DNA from: Gemmatimonadota bacterium
GTDB lineage: Bacteria; JAAXHH01
Direction: 5' to 3'
Assembly: GCA_009837395.1 (NCBI GenBank)
Contig: VXTP01000008.1
Location: 124,001-188,000, forward strand
DNA: 64,000 nt
The notes under the pieces: generated by a model
Database searches by the model: none
What the model was told of the DNA's origin: nothing
What the model saw: the letters and a program-made list of their open reading frames with translations, nothing else
Part shown: one piece after another, positions 40,373 through 49,914 of the stretch
Layout: every line of letters starts with the position of its first letter
How positions within the stretch are numbered: position 1 is the stretch's first letter
Program-made: the position numbers and the translations under genes

Positions 40373-42841
40373 CTACTGATCCAATAGAATGAAGCTGGTC
40401 GATCGGGCTGCGCGCTCCCCGGTTTGCCGGTCCTCCACCGTCACATTGAGCACGTAGACACCGGAGGGCAGGTCGGCGGTGTCGATCGCCGTGTACTCGA
40501 CTTCCTCAGACGCTTCGCCCTCGTCCTCGTAAGTCAGGACGACGGTCTGCTGGTCACCGGGCCGACCAGGCCGTCCGTCAAATCGACTGCGCGTATCCGG
40601 AATGCCCTCGGGGTTGATCTCGTAGTTGGTCTCGTAGGATGTCCTGCCTGCTTCGTCCTGCTCCAGGTTGTATACTTCGTAGTACACGTAAACCAATTGT
40701 CCCCGTCCGTAGGCGCGCAGGGGATGAGGTACAATGTTCAGACCCTGCCGGACGAAGGGACCGGCATCGTTCGTCGGCGTGATACCCGTGGACAGTTTGA
40801 GATCGCTTATCATCAGATTGCTCCCCCGGTAGTCTGGAACGGTAACCGGTCTCTCGTAGACGCCGATGCGCCGGGAGGCTTCGTCATTCATCTCCACGGC
40901 CGCCGTGAATTGGCCCGGAGGAACCTGTACGTCGACAGCCAGCGTGTAGGCTGACACCCGAGCCTGATCGGAGCTTATCTTACGCTTCGGCCGTTCGATA
41001 GGCCCGAAGCGGAACTTCTGATTGAATGCCGGGCTGAAAACCGAGTCGCGCAGCGTGGCCTGATTGTTCAGGAAAGTTTTGAGTCCCTGTCCGTCGGTAA
41101 CTTCACCGAACTGCCAGACGGGAATGCTGTAGGCCAGTTCCATCACCGTCTTGTCGCCGGCCCCCCGGAAGGTGGTGATGTCGAAGGCATAGTCCAGAGA
41201 CTCGCCGCCGAAGTCATGCGTATAGACCTCCGGACTACGGGTGATCAGTTCGGCTGCGCGCTGGCGAGGGTGGAAACGATCTTGCTGGACCATGTCCTGG
41301 GTGATGTGGGTGACGGTCTTGAGCGGATAGTCGAATCTCCCGTCCTTCAACGTGTCCACGAAGTACAGTTCCAGGTCGTGTGGTACGTAGACCCAGCTTT
41401 CCACCACGTATCCCGGTTGGGTCTCCATCCTGCTCCGCGCATTGAACCAGATAAATTCCACCCAGTTTACCGTCCCTTGTATCATGCCAATTGGCGACCC
41501 GCCGGTATGAAGCTGCAACCTGTAGCCGGCCAGAAGGTTCCTTTCGCGAATCGCGTCCACGGCCGGGTTTCCGGTAAGCATATGGGGAATGTCCGGGTTT
41601 TCAAAGTGGCGAAATACGAAACGGCGCCGATCGTCCGGCGCTCCGTAACGGACATACATCTCTCCACGGCGATCATAGGGGTGTTGTCCATCGGCAAAGT
41701 GCAGCCGAGCGTACATCACCCGCTTGTAATGCTCGACCAGGCGTTCGTTTTCGACCGTGGCCGGATTGGAATCCCGGGCGTTCCAGAAATCCTGCCATAC
41801 CTTGTCCCGGTCTGCGCCTTCCGCGGCCTGCCAGGCTTCCAATACGTCCGGCGGCGCCACGTGGGACAGGTCCGCGTACACCTCCTGTTCCGCCGGATCA
41901 AGCGACTTGATGTAGGTCTCCAGCGACCGCTGCAGCAGATCGTATTGTTTCTCTTTGCTCATGGTCAGCGCTTCGAACTGCGTGAGCATGGCCCGGATAA
42001 CATCCGGCGCGATGCCCTCCATTTCCGCCGCCATCTCCCTCAGCCGCTCCGCGCCCCGTTCGTAGTATTCGAACCTGTGGCAGATTCCCGCGAATCGCCG
42101 AAGCGTCTCGGGATGCTCCGGATTGACCTGGTACTGTTTCAGATAGGCGTTCAACGCCTGTATGTAGTCGTCGTAGCGGTCCCTGACCAGCTTATCATGG
42201 TCGGCAAGGTTCAGTTCCTCGTAACATCGTCCCAGTTGAAACCAGGCATCCGGATGCAATGGATCCAGCTCCACAGCCCGCTGGAAGTACTTCCGTCCAT
42301 CCGGGTCACTGCCGATCAGCCAGCCCTTGTCGGCCTGGTCCATGAAGGTCAGCCCCATGATGTACTGGTATTCCGCGCTTCCGGGGTCAAGTCTTAACGC
42401 CGTGCGAAGCGCCTTCCGCGCATCGAGCCTCCGGCGGGGCATGCGCACGTATACGAGTCCCATGCCCACGTGACCCGGCGCCCAGTGCTTGTCCCGCCGC
42501 ACCGCCGTCTTGAAGGACTCGAGCGCTTCCTCGTCCCTTGACATTTTGTACAAGGCCATCCCCAGCCAGTAGTGGGCGGGGGCCGCTTTTTCGTCATCGC
42601 GGACCGCTTGCTCCAGGTGGGACAATGCTTCGGTGTGCCTTCCCAGTTCGTAGAGGCGTTTACCCTCTTCGAGCGGGGACAGGCTGGCCGGCGTAGACTC
42701 CGGCGGACCGGTCGATGTCGATGTCGACACGGACGGACCGGACTGGGCCTGCAACGGACCGCTTGGCGCTCCAATGACCAACATCAGCGCTGCAGCCGGA
42801 ATGAAACGAGCCGCCATCGGAATCAAACGGATTAAAATCAT
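40373..42841 (-). CDS. TPR and GWxTD-domain exported protein (second paralogue)
   Basis: An 822-residue exported protein with signal peptide (ALMLVIGAPSGPLQAQSG). TPR units fill about 50-330: LYELGRHTEALSHLEQAVRD, APAHYWLGMALYKMSRDEEA, LDPLHPDAWFQLGRCYEELN. The centre reads FWNARDSNPATVENERLVEH and HPYDRRGEMYVRYGAPDDRR, the position of the GWxTD signature, here diverged. The C-terminal half has beta-sandwich repeats ending AARSTSFILLDQ. GWxTD proteins are common in Acidobacteria and FCB phyla; their function is unknown. It lies 18 bp after a paralogue with the same layout, a clear tandem duplication. Confidence 0.8.
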   Translation of the reverse strand: MILIRLIPMAARFIPAAALMLVIGAPSGPLQAQSGPSVSTSTSTGPPESTPASLSPLEEGKRLYELGRHTEALSHLEQAVRDDEKAAPAHYWLGMALYKMSRDEEALESFKTAVRRDKHWAPGHVGMGLVYVRMPRRRLDARKALRTALRLDPGSAEYQYIMGLTFMDQADKGWLIGSDPDGRKYFQRAVELDPLHPDAWFQLGRCYEELNLADHDKLVRDRYDDYIQALNAYLKQYQVNPEHPETLRRFAGICHRFEYYERGAERLREMAAEMEGIAPDVIRAMLTQFEALTMSKEKQYDLLQRSLETYIKSLDPAEQEVYADLSHVAPPDVLEAWQAAEGADRDKVWQDFWNARDSNPATVENERLVEHYKRVMYARLHFADGQHPYDRRGEMYVRYGAPDDRRRFVFRHFENPDIPHMLTGNPAVDAIRERNLLAGYRLQLHTGGSPIGMIQGTVNWVEFIWFNARSRMETQPGYVVESWVYVPHDLELYFVDTLKDGRFDYPLKTVTHITQDMVQQDRFHPRQRAAELITRSPEVYTHDFGGESLDYAFDITTFRGAGDKTVMELAYSIPVWQFGEVTDGQGLKTFLNNQATLRDSVFSPAFNQKFRFGPIERPKRKISSDQARVSAYTLAVDVQVPPGQFTAAVEMNDEASRRIGVYERPVTVPDYRGSNLMISDLKLSTGITPTNDAGPFVRQGLNIVPHPLRAYGRGQLVYVYYEVYNLEQDEAGRTSYETNYEINPEGIPDTRSRFDGRPGRPGDQQTVVLTYEDEGEASEEVEYTAIDTADLPSGVYVLNVTVEDRQTGERAARSTSFILLDQ

Positions 42842-42859
42842 GGTCTCCGCGATACTCCG

Positions 42860-45334
42860 CTACCGTTCCATGACCAGGAAGTTGGCCGACCGGGTGACGT
42901 CCCTTCCCGCGTTCTGATCGGTGAAGGTGACAGTGAGCACGTACTCTCCGGCCGGCAGACCGGAGGTATCCAGCGACGTGTATTCATGGTCCTCGGTCGT
43001 ATATCCTTGTCCCGAGAATGCCATCATCACCGTCTGCATGTCTCCCTGCCTGCGGCCCGTCCAGCCGCGTCGCCTGTTGCCGTCCCGGGGGCTGATCTCG
43101 TAGAGGATTTCGTACGCCGTTCTCCCTTCCCTGTCCAGGCTGAGATTGTATACCTCGTAGTAGACGTAAACGGGGTTTTCCCGTATGTAGAGGCGCCCCG
43201 GATTCGGCGTGATATTCAATCCATTGCGCACGAAGGGGCCCTGCACGCCGGACGGCGTGATCAGCGTGGCCAGCTTGAGATCGCTGATGAGCAGTTCCTC
43301 GCCGCTGTAATCGGACAAGGCGACCGGCCTTAGATACACCCCGATTCTTTGCGACGTTTCGTCCCGCACCTGGACCGCCATCGTGAAGCGTCCCGACGGC
43401 GCCACGACGCGCTCGGGCAAGGTATACACCGGGACTTTCACGTGGCTTTCGGCCATCTTCCGCTTCGGCCGGTCGAAGGGGCCGAATCCGAAGGCGTGGG
43501 TAAACTGCGGGCTCATGGCCGAATCGCGCAGCGTGACCTGGTGTTCAAGCCGGGTACGGATCCCCTGGCCGTCCGATACGTCGCCGAACTGCCAGACGGG
43601 GATGCTGTAGGACAGGTCCAGTTCCGTCGCACCGTTGTCCGCCCTGAAGCTAACGGCGTCGAAGGCGTACTCGAGTTGTGCGCCGCCGAGGTCATAGAGG
43701 TATTCCTCGGGCGCTTTGGCGATCATTTCCTCCGCGAGCCGCCGGGGGCTGAACTGTTCCTGCCGGACCATCTCCTGCTGGGAGGAAAGCAGGTTTCCCC
43801 AGGGGTAATCGAACCGGCCCCCACCGAACTGGTCGACGAAGAACAATTCGACGCCATACCGGGCGTATACCCAGCTTTCGGTGGCGTATCCATGCCCCAT
43901 CAACTTTCTCTCATCCTGCATGGTCAGCTGTCCGGATGATGCGACGATCCCGTCGGCCAGCAATCCGCCGGCATCATTGATTTCTTCTTCAGTCAGTCCC
44001 TCGGGCGGGACGATCGTCATGCGGCCCCGGTCGACACGCAATCGATAACCGTAACGGTCATTCTGCTCCCGGATCGCGTCCACGACCGGATCATCGGAAA
44101 TCGCGGCCGACCTGTAGGCGTTTCGATCTGCTATATGGACGTCGCTCCGGCGGTCTTCCGGTGCGCCGTAGCGGACGTAGATCTCGCCGCGGCGGTCATA
44201 GGGGTGCTGCCCCTGCGAGAAATGGTACCGGGCGAACATGACCCGCCGGTAATGCTCCACGAGGCGTTCATTCACCACCGAGACAGGGTTCGAGTCCCTG
44301 GCGTTCCAGAAGGCGTGCCAGCGCGCATCGCGTTCGCTGCCGCCGGCTTCCTGCCAGGACGCCAGTTCGTCAGGCGGGGCTACATGCGCCAGGTCCCGGT
44401 AGGCTTCTTTTTCTTCAGGTTCAATAAGGGAAAGGTAGGTTTCAATCACCTCATGCAACACGTCGGGCCGTGGTTCTGCGGCTTCGGAAAGCGTGCTGAA
44501 TTGCTTCCGCAGGGTTCCGACGATCGCCGGTCCCGATGCGCCCAGGTCGTCCGCTGCGCCCAGGTCGTCGGCTGCGCCCAGGTCGTCCACGACCCCTTCG
44601 AGCAGCGCTACGGCCAGACCATACTCTTCGGCTAGCAAGGCCAGGTAGACGAAACGGCTGAGCGCGTCGTCATGCAGAGGATTCACTCTGAACTGCGAGA
44701 GATAGGCCGCCATCGCCTTGTCGAATTCGGGCGACCCGGGCGACCCGCGCGACACGGGCCGTTCGTAACAACGTCCGGCCTGAAAAAACGCATCGGGATG
44801 GGCGGGATCCAGTACCGCCGCCTTGAGGAAGAAGGAACGGCCGTCCCTGGCGCCGCCGACAATCTGGTCGGTCAGTCGCAGGTTCATATGGGCCATGCCC
44901 AGTTGGTACTGGATTTCCGGGTCCTCCGGCGCCAGTCGGGCTGCCATTCGCAAGGCGTTGCGAGCGTCCAGTCTCCGGTATTCCATCTGCAGGTAGGCCT
45001 TGCCCAGTCCCGCGTAGCCCAATGATGCCCACTTCTCGTCCAGATCGACGGTACGCTTGAAAGAGACGACCGCCTTCCGGTATGCTGCAAGTTCGTATTG
45101 TGCCATGCCCCTCCAGTAGTGCGCGGGGGCCGAATTCCCATCTTCTCGCACCGCTTGTTGGAAATGAGTGAGAGCGTCTTTGAATCGTCCCTGCTGGAAC
45201 AGGATCTTACCCGCTTCAACATTGCCCTGGTTAACCGGGTTGACCACGGATCCCCTGGCATGAGATTGGGGTTGGGCATATGTCAACGCCGGACAGATGA
45301 TCAACGCTGTAAACAGGAGGAGCCGGAAAAACAA
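42860..45334 (-). CDS. TPR and GWxTD-domain exported protein (first paralogue)
   Basis: An 824-residue protein from TTG 45334 (MFFRLLLFTALIICPALTYA signal peptide). It has the same order as the next gene: TPR units (LTHFQQAVREDGNSAPAHYW, LDEKWASLGYAGLGKAYLQM), the diverged GWxTD region FWNARDSNPVSVVNERLVEH then HPYDRRGEIYVRYGAPEDRR, and a beta-rich C-terminus. A three-copy 18-bp DNA repeat gives DDLGAA repeats at about residues 249-266. The two paralogues align end to end. It is first in a two-gene operon; duplicates are likely to form a hetero-complex or to have specialised, but that is inference. Confidence 0.8.
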   Translation of the reverse strand: MFFRLLLFTALIICPALTYAQPQSHARGSVVNPVNQGNVEAGKILFQQGRFKDALTHFQQAVREDGNSAPAHYWRGMAQYELAAYRKAVVSFKRTVDLDEKWASLGYAGLGKAYLQMEYRRLDARNALRMAARLAPEDPEIQYQLGMAHMNLRLTDQIVGGARDGRSFFLKAAVLDPAHPDAFFQAGRCYERPVSRGSPGSPEFDKAMAAYLSQFRVNPLHDDALSRFVYLALLAEEYGLAVALLEGVVDDLGAADDLGAADDLGASGPAIVGTLRKQFSTLSEAAEPRPDVLHEVIETYLSLIEPEEKEAYRDLAHVAPPDELASWQEAGGSERDARWHAFWNARDSNPVSVVNERLVEHYRRVMFARYHFSQGQHPYDRRGEIYVRYGAPEDRRSDVHIADRNAYRSAAISDDPVVDAIREQNDRYGYRLRVDRGRMTIVPPEGLTEEEINDAGGLLADGIVASSGQLTMQDERKLMGHGYATESWVYARYGVELFFVDQFGGGRFDYPWGNLLSSQQEMVRQEQFSPRRLAEEMIAKAPEEYLYDLGGAQLEYAFDAVSFRADNGATELDLSYSIPVWQFGDVSDGQGIRTRLEHQVTLRDSAMSPQFTHAFGFGPFDRPKRKMAESHVKVPVYTLPERVVAPSGRFTMAVQVRDETSQRIGVYLRPVALSDYSGEELLISDLKLATLITPSGVQGPFVRNGLNITPNPGRLYIRENPVYVYYEVYNLSLDREGRTAYEILYEISPRDGNRRRGWTGRRQGDMQTVMMAFSGQGYTTEDHEYTSLDTSGLPAGEYVLTVTFTDQNAGRDVTRSANFLVMER
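44537..44590 (-). repeat. Three in-frame 18-bp tandem repeats in the first GWxTD gene
   Basis: TGCGCCCAGGTCGTCCGC and two copies with one or two differences occupy 44537-44554, 44555-44572 and 44573-44590. They encode DDLGAA repeats. The second paralogue has no such array. Confidence 0.8.
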
Positions 45335-45652
45335 CCTAATGCCTGCCTTTGTTCGGTAGTGCGTTCATATTCTACAGCTACCTGCTGAGGAACCGATCTG
45401 TGGGCATGACCGGTAACCACGACCCTCTGAATCGGTAGGAGTGCGCCATTTACCGTTAAAGTAAGGCCTGGAGAGACCGAGTTACCATAGGGTGAAACCC
45501 TACTTGCCCAGTTTTTCAACGTGTATACAACAAACGTTGAGCATGGGCATGCCGTGACGACAGCGGTGTATAACAGAAAGCTACCGGAACGGCCCTCAAA
45601 GATCAAACGGTCTTGCCGATTCAGTAGTATCGCATCCCGGTCATGTGTGCAC
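45335..45652. other. Intergenic region between the permease and GWxTD operon
   Basis: 318 bp with no gene. Both flanking genes run leftward, so this is downstream of the permease and upstream of the first GWxTD gene. It holds a short hairpin and a separate 7-bp dyad (45488-45540). I see no clear terminator or promoter. Confidence 0.5.
45488..45540. promoter_or_regulatory. Short hairpin and dyad upstream of the GWxTD operon
   Basis: TAGGGT-GAA-ACCCTA (45488-45502) is a tight 6-bp hairpin. TCAACGT (45516-45522) and ACGTTGA (45534-45540) are perfect 7-bp arms, 11 bases apart. Either may be a regulator site for the leftward GWxTD operon; neither has a T-tract suited to termination. Confidence 0.3.
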
Positions 45653-48025
45653 TTACTCGCGCCGCAGGGCGTCCGCGGGATCGAGCATGGCGCTTCGGAA
45701 GGCATGCGTGCTGACGGTGAGCAAAGCGATCGCCATGACGACCAGTCCCGCCGCGACGAAGGGGACGGCACCGATTTCGGTGCGGTAGGCGAAGTCCGCC
45801 AGCCACGCGTTCATGAGCCACCACGCCGCCGGCCAGGCCAGGAAGTTGCCGATGACCACGAGGACGACGAACTGTCTCGACAGCAGGGTGACGATATCGC
45901 CTGCCGCGGCGCCCATCACCTTGCGTATGCCGACCTCCCGCGTGCGGCGGGCGGCATCCAGCGACACGAGTCCGTAGACGCCGAGGCAGGCGATCAGCAG
46001 GGCGAAGGCCGCCGAGTAGCTGAAGATGCGCGCCAGATTCCGTTCATCCTGGTAGAATCGTGCGATATCGTCTTCCAGGAAAGTATACTCGAAGGGGGCT
46101 TCGGGCACGGTTTCTCTCCACGCGTCCCCGAGCAGGGAAAGCGTGGCGGACGTGTCCTCGCCGCCGATACGGACCAGGATAAACCTGAACTGGTTCGAGA
46201 TCTCTCCCATGGCTAAAGGGGCGAGAGACAGAATGGCCGGTTCGACCTCCTGGTGCTTGGACTGGAAGTTGAAGTCCCTGACCACGCCGATTACCGTATA
46301 GCCATGGGGCAGTTTGCGGCCGACGGGATCGTCCCACTCCATCTCCCGTGCCGCGGCTTCGTTGATGATGCACGACCCGGCCTCGTCGCCTCCGAACTCC
46401 CGGGAAAAGTCGCGTCCGGAGACGACGTGCAGCTGGAGCGTGTTCAAATAGTCGTAATCCACGGTGAACATGTATGCCTCGAGCTGGTTCCCGTCCCGGT
46501 CAGTGTAGGATGATTGCCCAAGGCCCCGTCCATCGCCTATGGTATTGGACGCGCCGGACACCTGGAGGACCACTTCGTACGAAGCGATCCTGTTTCGATA
46601 CACGTCGTAGATGGCTGAACCGGGATCGGTTTGAATGACGACGACGTTCTCGGCGTTAAATCCCACGTCCCCGGTCCGGACGAAATCCAATTGCCGGGTC
46701 ATGACGAGGATGGAAATGACGAGCAGCGCGGACAGCCCGAACTGCACGGCCATGAGGCCCCGGACGAACAGGTTGGGTCCGCCGATCTGAACCTGCCGCC
46801 TGAAGATGGCGACGGGATTGAAACGGGAGAGCACCAGGGAAGGATAGCTGCCGGACACCAGGGCGATCAATGCAGTCAGGGCCAACAGCGCGGCGATCGT
46901 GGAGCCGCTGGAAAGGTAGTCGAGGACCAGCGTTCTCCCCGCCAGCATGTTAAATACGGGCAGGAAAAGGTGGGCCAGCACTACGCCGAGGACCAGGGCG
47001 AAGCCGCACTGGACCGTGGTCTCGCCCATGTATCGTCCCATGACCTGGATCTGCTTCGCCCCGAAGACCTTCCGCAGTCCGACCTCCTTGGCCCGCGAGG
47101 ACGAACGGCAGACCGCCAGGTTCATGAAGTTGACGCAGGCGATGAAGAGGACGAGCAGCGCCGTGCAGATCAGGATGTAGGACAGGCTGGGGTCGCTGGT
47201 GGGTCCCAGGCCGAAACGCACTTCCTGGTCCAGGTACATCGTGGTTATGGGCTGAAGGATCAGTTGCGGCAACATGTACGACGGGTAATTTGACTTTACG
47301 AAATCCGGCAGTTGACCTTCGAGCGACGCGGCCTGTTCCGGACCCGAAAGTTCGACGAAAGTGGACGCGGAAGAGTAGTTCCACCGCCCGATAGCGTTGG
47401 AGATCCAGGGATCTATTTCAGGTGCCTTGTCGAAGGGAATGAGCAGGTCGAACTGGATAGTGGAATTGGCAGGGGCGTTCTCTGTAACGCCGGTTACGGT
47501 CAACAACGCGCCTTCGGCGAGGAGTTGTCTTCCCAACGGCCTGTCCCCGCCAAAGTACTTCTCCGCGGCGGTCCGGCTGATCACCACGGAATTCACGTCG
47601 TTCAATGCCGTGGATCGATCGCCTTCGATCAGTGGGAAGGAGAACGTCTCGAGGAAGGACGCGTCGCATAACAGCGCCTCCTCCCCCCGGAACTGTTCTT
47701 CACCGATGCGGATTTCCACATCCCTACTCCGAATGCGAACGGTCCTTACTACGTCGGGATACTGCTGTTTCAGGGCGGATGCGAGCGGAAGGGGTGTTCT
47801 CGCGGAGGTGTACGGGTTATCGGCGGCACCGAATCCGGCGGCGACGACCTGGTACAACCGGTCGGACTTCTCGTGAAAGGCATCGTAGGTCCATTCGTGC
47901 CGGACGAAAAGGAAGATGAGGAGGCAGCTCGCAATGCCGATGGACAGCCCCATCGTGTTGATGAAGAAGTAGCCCTTGTTGGCGAAGAGGTGCCGCAACG
48001 CGATGACGAGGTGGTTTTTGAGCAT
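45653..48025 (-). CDS. MacB/FtsX-type ABC transporter permease
   Basis: A 790-residue permease with the Bacteroidetes/FCB-style duplicated layout. MLKNHLVIALRHLFANKGYF and FINTMGLSIGIASCLLIFLF open with the first TM, followed by a MacB periplasmic core domain and three TM helices (LSYILICTALLVLFIACVNF). A second MacB/FtsX half follows, ending FLAWPAAWWLMNAWLADFAY and TVSTHAFRSAMLDPADALRR. No ATPase gene is adjacent. Such permeases move lipoproteins, peptides or antimicrobials, or transmit force across the envelope. The substrate is unknown. Confidence 0.9.
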   Translation of the reverse strand: MLKNHLVIALRHLFANKGYFFINTMGLSIGIASCLLIFLFVRHEWTYDAFHEKSDRLYQVVAAGFGAADNPYTSARTPLPLASALKQQYPDVVRTVRIRSRDVEIRIGEEQFRGEEALLCDASFLETFSFPLIEGDRSTALNDVNSVVISRTAAEKYFGGDRPLGRQLLAEGALLTVTGVTENAPANSTIQFDLLIPFDKAPEIDPWISNAIGRWNYSSASTFVELSGPEQAASLEGQLPDFVKSNYPSYMLPQLILQPITTMYLDQEVRFGLGPTSDPSLSYILICTALLVLFIACVNFMNLAVCRSSSRAKEVGLRKVFGAKQIQVMGRYMGETTVQCGFALVLGVVLAHLFLPVFNMLAGRTLVLDYLSSGSTIAALLALTALIALVSGSYPSLVLSRFNPVAIFRRQVQIGGPNLFVRGLMAVQFGLSALLVISILVMTRQLDFVRTGDVGFNAENVVVIQTDPGSAIYDVYRNRIASYEVVLQVSGASNTIGDGRGLGQSSYTDRDGNQLEAYMFTVDYDYLNTLQLHVVSGRDFSREFGGDEAGSCIINEAAAREMEWDDPVGRKLPHGYTVIGVVRDFNFQSKHQEVEPAILSLAPLAMGEISNQFRFILVRIGGEDTSATLSLLGDAWRETVPEAPFEYTFLEDDIARFYQDERNLARIFSYSAAFALLIACLGVYGLVSLDAARRTREVGIRKVMGAAAGDIVTLLSRQFVVLVVIGNFLAWPAAWWLMNAWLADFAYRTEIGAVPFVAAGLVVMAIALLTVSTHAFRSAMLDPADALRRE

Positions 48026-48096
48026 GGCCGCTATGTCCCCTGCGACTTACGATTACATGACGGCAAGACTTCACGGATGCAACTCGAACCTCGAGG

Positions 48097-48136
48097 TTAA
48101 AAAGGGGATCTACGGATTTGACCCGCCGATCCCCTT
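48097..48136 (-). terminator. Rho-independent terminator of the BIG2 lipoprotein gene
   Basis: Arms 48102-48110 and 48128-48136 (AAGGGGATC/GATCCCCTT) form a 9-bp stem with a smaller CGG/CCG stem inside the loop. On the minus strand the stem runs into T5 (48103-48099). It lies 60 bp past the stop of the BIG2 gene and before the permease gene. Confidence 0.75.
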
Positions 48137-48195
48137 GAAGGTTGCATGTTGGAAACTGTTACGATGCAGAAACTTACAATACGCGTTCCAGGCGA

Positions 48196-49800
48196 TCAGG
48201 GAACGACGAACGTGTTTTCGCTGCGGCGGAAATTCCTCACATCGTCGAGCGTCACATCACCCACCAGTCTGTACTTGCCGGCGGCAACGGGATCGTATGC
48301 GCAAGCGTCATACATCACCCGTGTGTCCTCGATATCCGTCCACGTACTGCCCATGTCGTCGCTTCGTTGCCATACGGAGTAATGGACAGTAATCTTAAAT
48401 CCCAAAATATCGATGTCCTTCAGCCCGTCGGGTCCAAGCACGCTGACTAGTGGATCTTCGCTGGCACAGCCAGTCAGTGTTAGCGTACCCAGAATTGGTA
48501 TGTTCTCGAAAACCACCCGGCCGGGATAGACCTTCACCCCGTCCCACGGAACGTAGTTGATCTCCTCGACATCCTCACCGTCATCGCCCTCTTCTCCCTC
48601 TTCACCGTCCGCGTCGGCATCCGGATCCATCACCGTAATGCTCACCATGTCCGATACGTCGCCGGATGCGGCCATGACATCGGCCATGCCGTTGCCAACC
48701 GCTTCTATCAGTCCATCCTCGTCCACGGTAACCACGGCCTCGTCACTGCTCATCCACGTGACTTCCGGATCGCTTATGGGTTCTTCGTTCGCGTCGCTGA
48801 CGGAGACCATGAGCTGCAGGGTCTGTCCGATCTCGGTCAGGGTGGTGTCATCGGCGTCAACCTCGATACTGATGTTCGCCGGAACCTGCGAGACGGAGAT
48901 CGCCGCGGTACCCATGGCGTCTCCGGCCTGGGCCGTGATCTCTGCCATGCCGTTATCCACCGCGGTGACGAGACCGTTCTCGTCCACGGTCGCAATGGCT
49001 TCGTCCCCGCTCGACCAGGTCAAGGTCACGTCCATCATCGCGTTCTCACGCTGGTCCAGCACGACGGCCGTGAGTTGCAAGGTGTCCCCGATCGCCCCGA
49101 ACGTGTGCGCCGCAGGCTCGAGCGTGATGGTCGTCGGCACCGGACTCGCGACGGTTATGGTCGCATTGGCAGACAGGCTGCCGGATCTGGCCGTGATCTC
49201 CGCCATGCCGTCGCTCACCGCGGTCACCAGGCCATTGCCGTCCACGGTCGCTACGGCTTCGTCCCCGCTCGACCAGGTTATGGTCTGGCCGGACATGGCG
49301 TTGTTCCGCTGATCCCGTACCGTCGCCCTGAGTTGTACCGTTTCTCCGATCTCCTCCAGCGTATGCGACGCAGGCGCTATCGTGATCCGGGTCGGCATCG
49401 GCTCGGCCACCGTGATGTTCGCGGTACCCGACGCGTTGCCGGCACGCGCCGTGATCTGGGTTGTACCGTTGCTCACCGCCGTTACCAGGCCATTGCCGCT
49501 GACCGTCGCCACCGCGGTATTGCTGCTCGTCCAGGACACCGTCTGGCCGGTCATCGGGTTGTTGTTCTGGTCCCTCACGGTCGCCGACAATTGCACGGTC
49601 GCGCCGATCGACGCGAGCGTATGCGAAGAAGGCGCTACGGTGAGGCTCGTCGCCACGGGTGTCGGTGGCGGCGCCGGGGGCGTCGGTGTGGACGGCGTGG
49701 GGCTCGTCGGACTGCTGTCCCCGCCGCCGCATCCTGCAAGGATCATGAAGTACATGGAAGCCGTGATCATGGCGAACGCACGACTATATGGGCGAATCAC
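48196..49800 (-). CDS. Surface lipoprotein with four BIG2 (bacterial Ig-like) repeats
   Basis: A 534-residue protein with lipobox ILAGC (C24) and a Pro/Thr/Ser linker (TPSTPTPPAPPPTP). Four BIG2 repeats of about 85 residues follow, each with a pattern like GATVQLSATVRDQNNNPMTG, TVSWTSSNTAVATVSGNGLV and TAVSNGTTQITARAG. A very acidic stretch (DADGEEGEEGDDGEDVEE) precedes a ~120-residue C-terminal domain that I cannot place. BIG2 repeats serve as spacers in adhesins and surface proteins. It ends at a clear terminator and is monocistronic. Confidence 0.85.
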   Translation of the reverse strand: MIRPYSRAFAMITASMYFMILAGCGGGDSSPTSPTPSTPTPPAPPPTPVATSLTVAPSSHTLASIGATVQLSATVRDQNNNPMTGQTVSWTSSNTAVATVSGNGLVTAVSNGTTQITARAGNASGTANITVAEPMPTRITIAPASHTLEEIGETVQLRATVRDQRNNAMSGQTITWSSGDEAVATVDGNGLVTAVSDGMAEITARSGSLSANATITVASPVPTTITLEPAAHTFGAIGDTLQLTAVVLDQRENAMMDVTLTWSSGDEAIATVDENGLVTAVDNGMAEITAQAGDAMGTAAISVSQVPANISIEVDADDTTLTEIGQTLQLMVSVSDANEEPISDPEVTWMSSDEAVVTVDEDGLIEAVGNGMADVMAASGDVSDMVSITVMDPDADADGEEGEEGDDGEDVEEINYVPWDGVKVYPGRVVFENIPILGTLTLTGCASEDPLVSVLGPDGLKDIDILGFKITVHYSVWQRSDDMGSTWTDIEDTRVMYDACAYDPVAAGKYRLVGDVTLDDVRNFRRSENTFVVP

Positions 49801-49914
49801 GTTGGACTCCTCTCGGATAAGGTCTGAAAGCGGTTCATGTAAATCTTTTGCACGTGATTTTAATAGATAGGATCTGGATAGTCTATGCTTTTAACAATCT
49901 CGGTCTTTAATAAT

